Below are positions 15,759 to 24,220 of a stretch of 51,279 nucleotides of DNA, in pieces. Source of the DNA: a virus; the IMG/VR virus record IMGVR_UViG_3300046520_000328, positions 1-51,279 of that record. One strand, written 5' to 3'. Every line of letters begins with the position of its first letter. The first letter of the stretch is position 1. The translations under genes were made by a program, and so were the position numbers. Under the pieces are notes generated by a model, which did no database searches, was not told where the DNA came from, and saw only the letters and a program-made list of their open reading frames with translations.

Positions 15759-15965
15759 ATGTCCTTTACCCCGAAACACCTCGAAGCCATCGAGCGAGCC
15801 ATCGCACGCGGCGAAAAGATCGTGCGCTACAGCGACCGGACGGTCGAGTACCGCACGGTCGATGAACTCCTGCGGGCTCGTGAAGAAATCAGCAGGTCGC
15901 TCACCAGTGCTGCCGCTCCGCGTTCGCGGGTCGTGCGGCTCAGTCACGGAGGCAAGGGAATCTGA
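15759..15965 (+). CDS. gpW-like head-tail joining protein
   Basis: A 68-residue protein starting SFTPKHLEAIERAIARGEKI, with VEYRTVDELLRAREEI in the middle. This is the small alpha/beta fold of lambda gpW, which stabilises DNA in the filled head and forms part of the connector. It sits in the conserved A-W-B order. Its stop overlaps the portal start by one base. Confidence 0.85.
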   Translation: MSFTPKHLEAIERAIARGEKIVRYSDRTVEYRTVDELLRAREEISRSLTSAAAPRSRVVRLSHGGKGI

Positions 15966-17449
15966 TGTCTCGACATTTTCCGGCGCTGTCACGAAGCGGA
16001 TTTTTGCTGCCATCGAACATCAAGGCCAGCTACGAAGGCGCCGGAGAGGGCCGTCGTTCGGCCAGTTGGGATGCCTCCGATAACGGCATCAACAGCATCA
16101 ACACTCCGGCCCTGCGCAATTTGCGCGCCCGTTCGCGGGCAGCGGTGCGCAATGACCCGTATGCGGCCAACGCGATCAACAAGCGGGTCAGCAACCTGAT
16201 CGGCACCGGCATCACGCCTCGCCCGAAGGTCAAGGATGAAGAGCTGCGCAACTTGTTGCAGGAACTCTGGGATGACTGGGCCGACGAGTCGGATGCCGAC
16301 GGCCTCTGCGACTTCTACGGGCAGCAAGCGCTGGTGGCACGCACCGTCGAGATGGCAGGCGAGTGCTTTGTCCGGTTGCGTCCGCGTGGTCTCGACGAGG
16401 GCCTGGTCGTGCCACTGCAACTGCAAACCCTGGTACCGGAGTTTGTACCGCACGACAAATTCGAAACCACCCGTGATGGCAACATCATTCGCGCCGGGAT
16501 CGAATTCAACCCGGCCGGCAAACGCGTGGCCTACTGGATGTACCGCTCGCACCCGCGTGACGCATCGTCGCTCAACAGCGGTTACAACCAGTTGGTGCGT
16601 GTGCCGGCCAGTCAGGTGCTGCACATCTTCGAACCGCTGGAGCCGGGCCAGCTACGCGGCGTTCCGCGCATGTCGCCGGTCCTCAAGCGGCTACGTAGCC
16701 TGGACAACTACGACGACGCAGTGCTGTTCCGGCAGGAGGTCTCCAACCTGTTCGCCGGCTTCATCAAGCGCCCATCGCCGGACATGGGCCAAGTACCTCG
16801 GGACCCGGTCACCGGCCAGTTGATCACAACCGACCGCGATGGCTTCACGCCGATGGTTGCGCTGGAGCCCGGCACCATGCAGGAGCTGGGCGCCGGGGAG
16901 GAGGTTGAATTCTCCAAACCGCCGGACGCCGGCAACAACTACCCGGACTTCATGCGTCAGCAACTGATGGCCGCAGCGGCGGGCACCGACACGCCTTACG
17001 AGATCCTCACCGGTGACATGAAGGGCATCAACGACCGGGCACTGCGCGTGGTGCTCAATGAGTTCCGGCGCCGCCTGGAACAGCTTCAATTCAACGTCTA
17101 CATCCACCAGCTCTGCCGGCCGGTACGCGCCGCGTGGCTGGACATGGCTGTACTGGCCGGTGTGATCGAGCTGCCGGACTACGCCAAGCGCCGCCGCGAA
17201 TTTCTGCGTACGCGCTGGGTGCCGCAAGGCTGGGCCTACATCCAGCCGGTGCAAGACGTGCAGGCGCGGATGCTGGAGGTCAACGCCGGGTTCGCCTCGC
17301 GCAGTGAGATGTGCCTGCGTACCGGCTATGACGCCGAAGCCGTCGACGCGGAGAACGCGGCCGACGCTCAACGTGCCCGCGATTTGGGCCTCAATTACCG
17401 AACGCTCGTCGAGGTCGATACCCACCCCGACGATCAGGAGAAACCATGA
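15965..17449 (+). CDS. Portal protein (lambda gpB family)
   Basis: A 494-residue protein that forms the dodecameric ring at the unique vertex, through which DNA enters and leaves. Family landmarks are RNDPYAANAINKRVSNLIGT near residue 60, VPASQVLHIFEPLEPGQLRG near 215, and PYEILTGDMKGINDRALRV near 345. The C-terminal region carries the usual short helical tail. It is coupled to the next gene by an ATGA overlap. Confidence 0.92.
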   Translation: MSRHFPALSRSGFLLPSNIKASYEGAGEGRRSASWDASDNGINSINTPALRNLRARSRAAVRNDPYAANAINKRVSNLIGTGITPRPKVKDEELRNLLQELWDDWADESDADGLCDFYGQQALVARTVEMAGECFVRLRPRGLDEGLVVPLQLQTLVPEFVPHDKFETTRDGNIIRAGIEFNPAGKRVAYWMYRSHPRDASSLNSGYNQLVRVPASQVLHIFEPLEPGQLRGVPRMSPVLKRLRSLDNYDDAVLFRQEVSNLFAGFIKRPSPDMGQVPRDPVTGQLITTDRDGFTPMVALEPGTMQELGAGEEVEFSKPPDAGNNYPDFMRQQLMAAAAGTDTPYEILTGDMKGINDRALRVVLNEFRRRLEQLQFNVYIHQLCRPVRAAWLDMAVLAGVIELPDYAKRRREFLRTRWVPQGWAYIQPVQDVQARMLEVNAGFASRSEMCLRTGYDAEAVDAENAADAQRARDLGLNYRTLVEVDTHPDDQEKP

Positions 17450-18588
17450 AACTGCATCCCCCTCAGCGGATCTTCAACAAGGTCGGCGATCAACTGCCCA
17501 CCCAGAATCAACACTGGTACAGCCTCAGGGCCAGCGGCGAAGCCGAACAGCGCATCATTGAGGTCTACGTCTACGGCGAAATCGGCACCTGGGGCATCAC
17601 CGCCAATCAGTTCGTGCGCGATCTGGTCGCACTGGATGACGGCACTTCACCGATTGTCGTGGCGTTTAACAGCATCGGCGGCGACCTGTTCGACGGTCTG
17701 GCCATTCATAACGCCCTGTCGCGATTGGGCGAGCGCTGCACCGGCCGCGTCGATGCCCTCGCGGCGAGCGCGGCAAGCGTCGCGGTCTGCGGTGCCCATC
17801 GGGTGGTGGTGGCGGAAAACGCCGCGCTGATGATCCACAACCCGTGGACGTACGCCTCGGGTGATGCCGAAGATATGCGCAAGGTAGCGACCGCGCTGGA
17901 TCAAGCGCTGGAACTCATCATCACGGCCTACAAGGCCAAGGCGCCGAACATCGACGAAGTCGAGCTGCGGCGCCTGGTCAATGCAGAGACCTGGCTGACG
18001 GCCCGCGAAGCGGTTGCTCTCGGATTGGCCGATGAGGTCGGTGACGGCGTGCAAATCAAGGCGTGTCTGGGGCAGGGCACCGTGATGCAGAAATACCAGC
18101 ACACGCCCCAGGCACTGCTGGATCTGCTCAACGAACCCGCGAAACCTACCGAGCCGGTGATCGACGATCCTGAACCACCAGCGCCTGGTGCGGATGCGGC
18201 GGCGCTGGCGCTGCTGATCACCCAGTCCTGCAACCATGGCGGAATGAGCAACCTGATCGAGCCACTGCTGGCCGCCACCAAGTTGGTCGATGAGGCGACC
18301 GTGAAGGCCGCGATCACACAGGCCAAATCAATCCGCGATCTGTGCGTGGCCGCCCGGCTGCCAGAGTTTGCGGTGGAGTTCGTGCAGGCCGGACTGGACA
18401 CCAGCGCCGTGCGTGCGCGGCTCTTCGACAAAGTCGTAGGGAAAGGCGGGGGCTTCGAGATCGACAACAGCCTGCCGCAGAACGAAGACCCGGCTCCCAG
18501 AATTCAAGCCAAGCAACCCGATCCGTCCTCGATCTGGGCAGCCCGTCAGGCCGCACAGTCCACAACCTCGAAAGGAGCAAGACCATGA
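17446..18588 (+). CDS. Head maturation protease, ClpP-like
   Basis: A 380-residue protein. Residues 35-200 match ClpP/SppA-fold phage proteases: IVVAFNSIGGDLFDGLAIHN, the serine in LAASAASVAVCGAH (about residue 107), then NAALMIHNPWTYASGDAEDM containing the catalytic His. It cleaves scaffold and capsid during prohead maturation. The C-terminal 160 residues may be the scaffold portion, as in lambda C/Nu3. A 4-bp overlap joins it to the decoration gene. Confidence 0.9.
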   Translation: MKLHPPQRIFNKVGDQLPTQNQHWYSLRASGEAEQRIIEVYVYGEIGTWGITANQFVRDLVALDDGTSPIVVAFNSIGGDLFDGLAIHNALSRLGERCTGRVDALAASAASVAVCGAHRVVVAENAALMIHNPWTYASGDAEDMRKVATALDQALELIITAYKAKAPNIDEVELRRLVNAETWLTAREAVALGLADEVGDGVQIKACLGQGTVMQKYQHTPQALLDLLNEPAKPTEPVIDDPEPPAPGADAAALALLITQSCNHGGMSNLIEPLLAATKLVDEATVKAAITQAKSIRDLCVAARLPEFAVEFVQAGLDTSAVRARLFDKVVGKGGGFEIDNSLPQNEDPAPRIQAKQPDPSSIWAARQAAQSTTSKGARP

Positions 18589-18929
18589 CCTCTAAACTGG
18601 AACCGATGCACGCAGGCGAATTCCTGCTGTCCGAGGGCGTCGGCAACATCTCGCGTGAAGCGATCAACGTCGCGGCCGGCCCGGCGCTGGAGCCCGGACA
18701 GATTCTCGGGCTGGTGACCGCGACCAGCGAATTTGCTCCGTACCACCCGACCGCTGAAGACGGTACGGAGAATGCTGTCGCGATCCTCTACGGCCCGCTC
18801 GGCGAGTCGGACGTCGTTCGTCGTGGGCGTGCCGTGGTACGACTGGCCGAGGTCAGCGAGGCCCACCTGACCGGCCTCGACCCAGCCGCCGAAAAAGCCC
18901 TGGCCGCGCACTTCCTGATCGTCCGCTAA
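18585..18929 (+). CDS. Head decoration protein (lambda gpD-like)
   Basis: A 114-residue protein with the gpD signature (GEFLLSEGVGNISREAINV, then ENAVAILYGPLG). It trimerises on the expanded capsid and stabilises it against internal DNA pressure. AAAGGAG precedes the ATG, which overlaps the protease stop. A terminator follows. Confidence 0.88.
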   Translation: MTSKLEPMHAGEFLLSEGVGNISREAINVAAGPALEPGQILGLVTATSEFAPYHPTAEDGTENAVAILYGPLGESDVVRRGRAVVRLAEVSEAHLTGLDPAAEKALAAHFLIVR

Positions 18930-18950
18930 GACCTTCCTTCCTTTATATGC

Positions 18951-18973
18951 ATCCCGCCGTGTGCGGGATTTTT
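18951..18973 (+). terminator. Intrinsic terminator between gpD and capsid genes
   Basis: ATCCCGC/GCGGGAT with a 5-nt loop, then TTTT. Probably partial, so that the stem modulates capsid versus upstream gene levels; the capsid gene begins 20 bp later. Confidence 0.7.
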
Positions 18974-18992
18974 CGTTTCTGGAGAGTACCCC

Positions 18993-19988
18993 ATGGCCGA
19001 TATCGCCATTTTTGAAGACGACGCCTTCAGCGTCCCCTCGCTGACTGCCGCGATCAACGAGCAGGAATACCTGCCGGGTCGCATCAGCAGCCTTGGCCTG
19101 TTCCGCGAGGAAGGCATTACCACCCTGACCGTGCAGATCGAAAAAGACGGCGACACCCTGGCGCTGGTGCCCGCTGGCGAGCGTGGCACTTCGGGGCTGG
19201 TGGTGGGTGGCAGCAGACGTAACCTGATCCCTTTCAATACCGTGCACCTGCCAGAACGCTTCGCCATCAAGGCCGATGAGATTCAAGGCATTCGAGCCTT
19301 CGGCACACGAACCGAGCTGCAGTCGGTACAGGATGTGGTCAACCGTCGTCTTGCCAAGGCGCGGCGCCAGTTGGACGCCACTCATGAATTTCAGCGCATG
19401 GGCGCATTGAACGGCCAGATCCTCGATGCTGATGGCAAGACGGTTTTGCTGGATATCTATAAGTCCTTTGGCGTGAACCGGCAGAAAATGCCCATGGGGC
19501 TTAATGATCCTGAAGCTGACCTGCGAGTGAACGCTGGTGAAGCGTTGGACATGCAGGCGGATGCGTTGGGCAGCGTGACCAGCTCCGGCTCTCGAGCCTT
19601 CTGCGGTAAGAACTTTTGGAACAAGCTGGTCAGTCACAAGTCGGTCAAGCAAACCTATCTCAACACTCTGCAAGCGGCATCACTTCGCGGCGATGCCCGC
19701 GAAAGTTTTGAATTCGGCGGCATTGTCTGGGAGCGCTATCGCGGCAAAGTGGCGGGTGTGCTGTTCGTGCACGATGACAAGGCGCTGCTGGTTCCCGAAG
19801 GTGTGCCGGATCTCTACATCTCCACCTTCGCCCCGGCCGACTACATGGAGACGGTCAACACTGAAGGCCTGCCGTACTACAGCAAGCTTGAGCCGATGCC
19901 ATTCAACAAGGGCGTGGCCGGTGAAGCCCAGTCCAACCCGCTGCACCTGTGCACGCGACCTCGTGCGCAGATTCTCCTGGAACTCTGA
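18993..19988 (+). CDS. Major capsid protein (lambda gpE family)
   Basis: A 331-residue HK97-fold capsid protein of the gpE type: early segment LTAAINEQEYLPGRISSLGL, then PFNTVHLPERFAIKADEIQG, the central DATHEFQRMGALNGQILDAD, and the late TEGLPYYSKLEPMPFNKGVA. It forms the icosahedral shell together with the decoration protein. It directly follows a short hairpin and carries its own ribosome site (GGAGAG). Confidence 0.93.
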   Translation: MADIAIFEDDAFSVPSLTAAINEQEYLPGRISSLGLFREEGITTLTVQIEKDGDTLALVPAGERGTSGLVVGGSRRNLIPFNTVHLPERFAIKADEIQGIRAFGTRTELQSVQDVVNRRLAKARRQLDATHEFQRMGALNGQILDADGKTVLLDIYKSFGVNRQKMPMGLNDPEADLRVNAGEALDMQADALGSVTSSGSRAFCGKNFWNKLVSHKSVKQTYLNTLQAASLRGDARESFEFGGIVWERYRGKVAGVLFVHDDKALLVPEGVPDLYISTFAPADYMETVNTEGLPYYSKLEPMPFNKGVAGEAQSNPLHLCTRPRAQILLEL

Positions 19989-19990
19989 GC

Positions 19991-20311
19991 ATGTCTTTCC
20001 GCGAGCTGCTGGAAGACATCGACGACACGGTGTTCGAAACCCTCGGCGACACGGCCCGGATCGAGGGCTACGACGAACCGGTGCTCGGTATGTTTGCAGC
20101 CCCCTGGATGCAACCCAAGATGGGCAGCCTCAAAACGGCGTTGCGTGAGCCGAAATTCGAGATCCGCGTTCGTGATTCGCATGGCTTAAAAAAAGGGCTG
20201 CTGGTCAGCGTGGATCTGCCGGCGCTGGACGGCGGTGGTGACTACGACCTGATGCAGCTGGAGCCGGGCGGTGATGGGTTGGTCGCTTTGATCCTGAGGA
20301 AACGCCCGTGA
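19991..20311 (+). CDS. Head-tail attachment protein (gpFII-like)
   Basis: A 106-residue protein starting SFRELLEDIDDTVFETLGDT. Its size and position after the capsid gene match the lambda FII head-tail joining family, which sits on the connector and receives the completed tail. It is rich in acidic residues at the N-terminus and ends with a beta-strand-like LVALILRKRP. The next gene starts on its stop (GTGA overlap). Confidence 0.65.
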   Translation: MSFRELLEDIDDTVFETLGDTARIEGYDEPVLGMFAAPWMQPKMGSLKTALREPKFEIRVRDSHGLKKGLLVSVDLPALDGGGDYDLMQLEPGGDGLVALILRKRP

Positions 20312-20964
20312 GTGTTGGCAGCTACTTCAAACCCTCGGCCGGCGGCGGGATGATCTCCCTGCAGACCTCGGCGGCAGACCTGAAAGCCTTTCAGGATTTC
20401 GCCGCCTTGGTGCCCAAGGCCGCTGCTGCTGCACAGCGGCGAGCCATCAACAAAACTCTGCGCTGGCTCGCCACGCAAATTGCCCGCGCCGTTGGCCGAC
20501 AGGAGCGCATTGCGGTCGCTGCTGTGCGGCAGCGTCTGCGAGCTTACCCGGTCAGCGGTGGAGCGAACAGCGGCAAACTGTGGTTTGGTCTCAACGCGAT
20601 GGAGGCCAGTCGCATCGGTCGTCCTCGGCAGAGTCGCTCCGGTGTGTTGGTGGCCGGTCGACGCTTCCAGGGCGCATTTTTCAAGAAAGTCTACGGCAAC
20701 AGCGCAGACGTCTGGATCCGCACGGCCAGCAAGCATTTCGACGCCAATGACTACCCTGACAGCGAGGTCAGCGGGGCAGGTGGAGCCAGCTCGGGCTGGA
20801 TCGCCGAACACGGCAGTCGCTTCCCGCTGGCGAAGGCCAAGGTCTCGTTGGAGCAGGCGCGGCCACACTTCGAAAGCTGGATCCGCAAGGCTGACGAACA
20901 CCTGGTGCACGTCCTGCAGCAGGAACTCAACTTTGAAGTGCAAAAGCACCTGAAGGGGAAATGA
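20308..20964 (+). CDS. Minor tail protein (gpZ-like)
   Basis: A 218-residue protein with a GTG start. It contains QRRAINKTLRWLATQIARAV, VAAVRQRLRAYPVS and GRRFQGAFFKKVYG, as in lambda gpZ/Mu-type tail completion proteins that finish the head-proximal end of the tail. It is basic overall, and there is no membrane segment. It joins lambda-like head genes to the P2-like tail genes. Confidence 0.7.
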   Translation: MSVGSYFKPSAGGGMISLQTSAADLKAFQDFAALVPKAAAAAQRRAINKTLRWLATQIARAVGRQERIAVAAVRQRLRAYPVSGGANSGKLWFGLNAMEASRIGRPRQSRSGVLVAGRRFQGAFFKKVYGNSADVWIRTASKHFDANDYPDSEVSGAGGASSGWIAEHGSRFPLAKAKVSLEQARPHFESWIRKADEHLVHVLQQELNFEVQKHLKGK

Positions 20965-20965
20965 C

Positions 20966-21487
20966 ATGACGGATCAAGTCGACGAGCCGTTCAGTCTTGA
21001 GCAGTTGTATCAAGCCATTGAACGGCGCATTCAGGATCAATTTCCGGGCGTACAGACGGTGGCCATGTGGCCGAATGACTTGGATCGCTTGCCGCTGCCG
21101 GCGGTGCTGATCGAGCTGGCCGAGATGGAACCGGGCCTCGATCCAGCAACTGGCGAGACGGGGCTGGCCTGCAAGTTCGAGGCGCGGGTGATCACCGACC
21201 CCATTCAGCCCGATCATCATCAACAGGCGGTGTTTTTGGCGGGCCACCTCGCTGCGCTTTTGCGCATGCAGTGTTGGGGTGTCGCGGTCGAGCCGGCCGA
21301 GTTCGTGCAGGCCATGCCCGACTGGACCAAGCCGGAATTGGACGGTTACACGGTTTGGGTTGTGGAATGGACGCAGCAGATCTACCTCGGTGAATCCGTA
21401 TGGCCATGGCCAGATCAGCCACCGGGCACCCTGGTGCTGAACATCGAACCTGGCGACGGGCCGTTCCGTCCGGAGGACGTGCCATGA
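20966..21487 (+). CDS. Tail completion/terminator-like protein
   Basis: A 173-residue protein starting TDQVDEPFSLEQLYQAIERR. It has a conserved-looking DRLPLPAVLIELAEMEPG strand and the segment AGHLAALLRMQCWGV. Its position between gpZ and the baseplate spike gene is where tail-terminator or gp37-like proteins occur in related prophages. Sequence alone does not prove the role. It overlaps gpV by 4 bp. Confidence 0.55.
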   Translation: MTDQVDEPFSLEQLYQAIERRIQDQFPGVQTVAMWPNDLDRLPLPAVLIELAEMEPGLDPATGETGLACKFEARVITDPIQPDHHQQAVFLAGHLAALLRMQCWGVAVEPAEFVQAMPDWTKPELDGYTVWVVEWTQQIYLGESVWPWPDQPPGTLVLNIEPGDGPFRPEDVP

Positions 21488-22071
21488 GTTCCGGTTATGT
21501 CGCCGCTCAACACGACCGTATGCTGGCGGGCCTGGTCAAGGATTGCTACGTGGTCGCGGTGGATCTCGCCGCTTCACCGCCAGTGTGTCGTGTCTCGGAC
21601 GGTGAATGGGTCAGCGGCTGGGTGCGCTGGCACAGCGTCGCCGCCGGCAAAGCACGGCACTGGCGGGCGCCAAGCCTGAACGAGCAGGGGACCCTGATCA
21701 GTGCCAGCGGCGAGGTGGCACAAGGCACGTTCATCCCCGGTTTGTACGGTAACGGCGGGCCGCCACCGGACAACCGCGACCACGTCGAGGTCTGGCGTTT
21801 CGACGACGGCGGTTCCCTGGTCTACGACTGGCAGGCTAAGAGCTACAGCATCACCTTGCCGACCGGCACGGTCACCATCAAGGTCGGGGCGACCCAGGCC
21901 GAGGTGACCGACAGCGCCGTCGCGGTGAAGTCGACAACGATCAATCTGCAGGGCGCGGTGAACATCACGGGGCCGGTCAACATCGACGGCACGCTGCACG
22001 TCTCGCAAAACATCACCAGCGACGGCGCGATTCTGGATACCACCGGCAACAGCAACCACCACTCGCATTAG
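21484..22071 (+). CDS. Baseplate spike protein (P2 gpV-like)
   Basis: A 195-residue protein. An OB-fold-like N-terminal domain is followed by a beta-helix region of repeating short strands (STTINLQGAVNITGPVNIDG). The C-terminal tip NHHSH supplies the H-x-H pair that binds an iron ion in P2/phi92 spikes. The trimer pierces the outer membrane on sheath contraction. A terminator follows. Confidence 0.9.
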   Translation: MSSGYVAAQHDRMLAGLVKDCYVVAVDLAASPPVCRVSDGEWVSGWVRWHSVAAGKARHWRAPSLNEQGTLISASGEVAQGTFIPGLYGNGGPPPDNRDHVEVWRFDDGGSLVYDWQAKSYSITLPTGTVTIKVGATQAEVTDSAVAVKSTTINLQGAVNITGPVNIDGTLHVSQNITSDGAILDTTGNSNHHSH

Positions 22072-22088
22072 TGAGTCCTTTTAAATCG

Positions 22089-22110
22089 GCCCGCCACACG
22101 CGGGCTTTTT
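22089..22110 (+). terminator. Intrinsic terminator after gpV
   Basis: GCCCGC/GCGGGC with a 5-nt loop, then TTTTT. Confidence 0.8.
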
Positions 22111-22127
22111 CATGGCGGAAGATTTTT

Positions 22128-22397
22128 ATGAGCAAGCCAAAATCTGATGTGGAAGCGCTGGATCAGCATGAAGGACTTCCGGTGTCAGGGTTGATACCGA
22201 TTGCTCAGGGTTTCCCTGATACCGCGCCTGAGCGATTCACGACGTTTCGCGACACCCTCTATACCTCACGCACCGTCATCCTCCCGGACGGCCGCACGTT
22301 GGCCGTGGCGAAGAGCAAGGTCTCGGTCGACATCTCCGATGAGGTGGCGTTGACGTGTCTCAAGAACCACGCCGAGTTTGAACCCCTCAAGGAGTAA
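22128..22397 (+). CDS. Small phage protein of unknown function
   Basis: An 89-residue protein starting SKPKSDVEALDQHEGLPVSG. A central DTLYTSRTVILPDGRTLAV strand pair looks like a small beta domain. I have no firm family. It lies between the spike gene and gpW with 5 bp to the latter, so it may be a tail or baseplate accessory protein. Confidence 0.65.
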   Translation: MSKPKSDVEALDQHEGLPVSGLIPIAQGFPDTAPERFTTFRDTLYTSRTVILPDGRTLAVAKSKVSVDISDEVALTCLKNHAEFEPLKE

Positions 22398-22402
22398 TCC
22401 CG

Positions 22403-22729
22403 ATGATCGGAATGGATCGCCACACCGGGCAGCCCATCTCCGGCATCGAGCATCTACGGCAATCGGTGGCGGACATCCTCGGCACGCCGCTGATGAGCCG
22501 TCGCGAACGTCCGGAGTACGGCAGCAAACTGCGGCGCATGGTCGACCTGCCCATCAACGAGGGCTGGAAAAGCGCGGCCCAAGGGGAGGCCGTGCGAGCG
22601 CTGAACCGCTGGGAGCCGCGACTGAGGCTCGAGCGCGTTGTTGTCGTTTCCGTCCTTGGCGGCCAAATCAATTTCAAGATCAGCGGCGAGTACCTCGGTG
22701 AGCGCGGCACGTTGGAGGTGTGGGTATGA
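22403..22729 (+). CDS. Baseplate wedge protein (gpW/gp25-like)
   Basis: A 108-residue protein with the gp25 lysozyme-like fold signature (IGMDRHTGQPISGIEHLRQS, then LGTPLMSRRERPEYGSKLRR). It is part of the inner baseplate that nucleates the sheath and connects to gpJ. It is coupled to gpJ by ATGA. Confidence 0.9.
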   Translation: MIGMDRHTGQPISGIEHLRQSVADILGTPLMSRRERPEYGSKLRRMVDLPINEGWKSAAQGEAVRALNRWEPRLRLERVVVVSVLGGQINFKISGEYLGERGTLEVWV

Positions 22730-23610
22730 GTACCCTGGTGGATCTGTCGGAGCTGCCAGCGCCGGATGTGCTGGAACCGCTGGACTTCGAGGATACGTAC
22801 AGCGAAGCACTGGGCGTGTTCCGTGGGCACATGGGCCAGAACTGGACGGCCTCGCTGGAAAGCGATCCGGTGACCAAGCTGCTGGAGGTTGGCAGCTACA
22901 TCAAGCTCGGCAACCGGGCGCGGGTCAACGACGCGGCCAAGGCCCAGTTGCTGGCCTATGCCACTGGTGCCGATCTGGATCACCTGGCCGCCAACGTCAA
23001 CCTCAAGCGCCTGGTGATCCAGGCAGCGGATCCGCTGGCCGTCCCGCCCGTTGAGGCGGTGATGGAGTCCCACGATGCATTGCGCGAGCGCGTGCAGTTG
23101 GCCTATGAGGGGCTGACCACGGCTGGTCCGCGCAACAGCTACATCCTCCATGCACGCAACGCCTCGGCGCTGGTTGCCGACGCCACGGCGGAAAGCCCGG
23201 CACCGGCCTGTGTTGATGTCACGGTGCTGGGACTGGAGGGCGATGGTTCGGCCGAGCCGGAACTGTTGGCCTTGGTCGCGGGGGCCGTGAACGATGACGA
23301 CGTGCGCCCGGTCGGTGACCGCGTCACCGTGCGCAGCGCGGAGATCCTGCGTTACCGGGTCGACGCGGTGCTGCACATGAAGGGCAGCGGCCCGGAGAAC
23401 GACGCGGCGCTCACGGAGGCGACCCGTCGCTTGGAGGCCTGGATCAATCCACGTCGCCGGTTGGGCGTCGAGGTGGCCCGGTCCGGTGTCGATGCGCAGT
23501 TGCATGTCGCCGGCGTCGGCCGGGTGGAACTGACGGATTGGCAGGATCTGAAGCCGACCAAGGCTCAGGCCGCATACTGCACGGGTTATACCGTCGTGCT
23601 AGGAGGCTGA
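22726..23610 (+). CDS. Baseplate assembly protein J
   Basis: A 294-residue P2 gpJ-family protein forming the baseplate wedge periphery. Typical segments are LSELPAPDVLEPLDFEDTYS at the start, YATGADLDHLAANVNLKRL near residue 90, and RNASALVADATAESPAPACV near 145. ATG 22726 overlaps the gpW stop, which decides between it and a GTG two codons upstream. Confidence 0.92.
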   Translation: MSTLVDLSELPAPDVLEPLDFEDTYSEALGVFRGHMGQNWTASLESDPVTKLLEVGSYIKLGNRARVNDAAKAQLLAYATGADLDHLAANVNLKRLVIQAADPLAVPPVEAVMESHDALRERVQLAYEGLTTAGPRNSYILHARNASALVADATAESPAPACVDVTVLGLEGDGSAEPELLALVAGAVNDDDVRPVGDRVTVRSAEILRYRVDAVLHMKGSGPENDAALTEATRRLEAWINPRRRLGVEVARSGVDAQLHVAGVGRVELTDWQDLKPTKAQAAYCTGYTVVLGG

Positions 23611-23611
23611 T

Positions 23612-24220
23612 ATGCGCAGTCTTTTACCGCTCAACAGCACTCCCCTTGAACGGGGGATCGAAGCGACCTTCGCCGAGACCACGCTGATTCCGTTACGCAC
23701 GCTGTACAACCCCGACACCTGTCCGGTGCATTTGCTGCCACATCTGGCCTGGGCCTGGTCGGTCGACCGCTGGGATCCGACCTGGCCGGAGGCGGTCAAG
23801 CGCGCCGCGATCAAGGCGTCGTTTTTCATCCACAAACACAAGGGCACCATCGGCGCACTGCGTCGGGTGGTCGAGCCGCTGGGCTACCTGATTGAAATCA
23901 TCGAGTGGTTCAACACGGTGCCCGAAGGCGTGCCGGGCACCTTCGCGCTGAAGGTCGGGGTTCTGGACACCGGGATCACCGAAGAAATGTATCAGGAGCT
24001 GGAACGCCTGATCGACGACGCCAAGCCGGTCACCCGGCACTTGACCGGGCTGGCGATCAGCCTCGAAACCCAAGGCCATCTGAACATCAGTGTCGCCCTG
24101 TACGAAGGCGACGAAATCGACGTTTACCCGCCGGTGATGCGTGACATCGAGGTCACGGGCCGCTTCAGCGTGGCGGGGCGCGAACACTCCATAGATACCC
24201 TGGACGTTTACCATGATTGA
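23612..24220 (+). CDS. Tail protein I (baseplate)
   Basis: A 202-residue protein of the P2 gpI family: SLLPLNSTPLERGIEATFAE, then LLPHLAWAWSVDRWDPTWPE and FIHKHKGTIGALRRVVEPLG. It connects the baseplate wedge to the tail fibre. AGGAGG lies 5 nt before the ATG. It overlaps the fibre gene by 8 bp. Confidence 0.92.
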   Translation: MRSLLPLNSTPLERGIEATFAETTLIPLRTLYNPDTCPVHLLPHLAWAWSVDRWDPTWPEAVKRAAIKASFFIHKHKGTIGALRRVVEPLGYLIEIIEWFNTVPEGVPGTFALKVGVLDTGITEEMYQELERLIDDAKPVTRHLTGLAISLETQGHLNISVALYEGDEIDVYPPVMRDIEVTGRFSVAGREHSIDTLDVYHD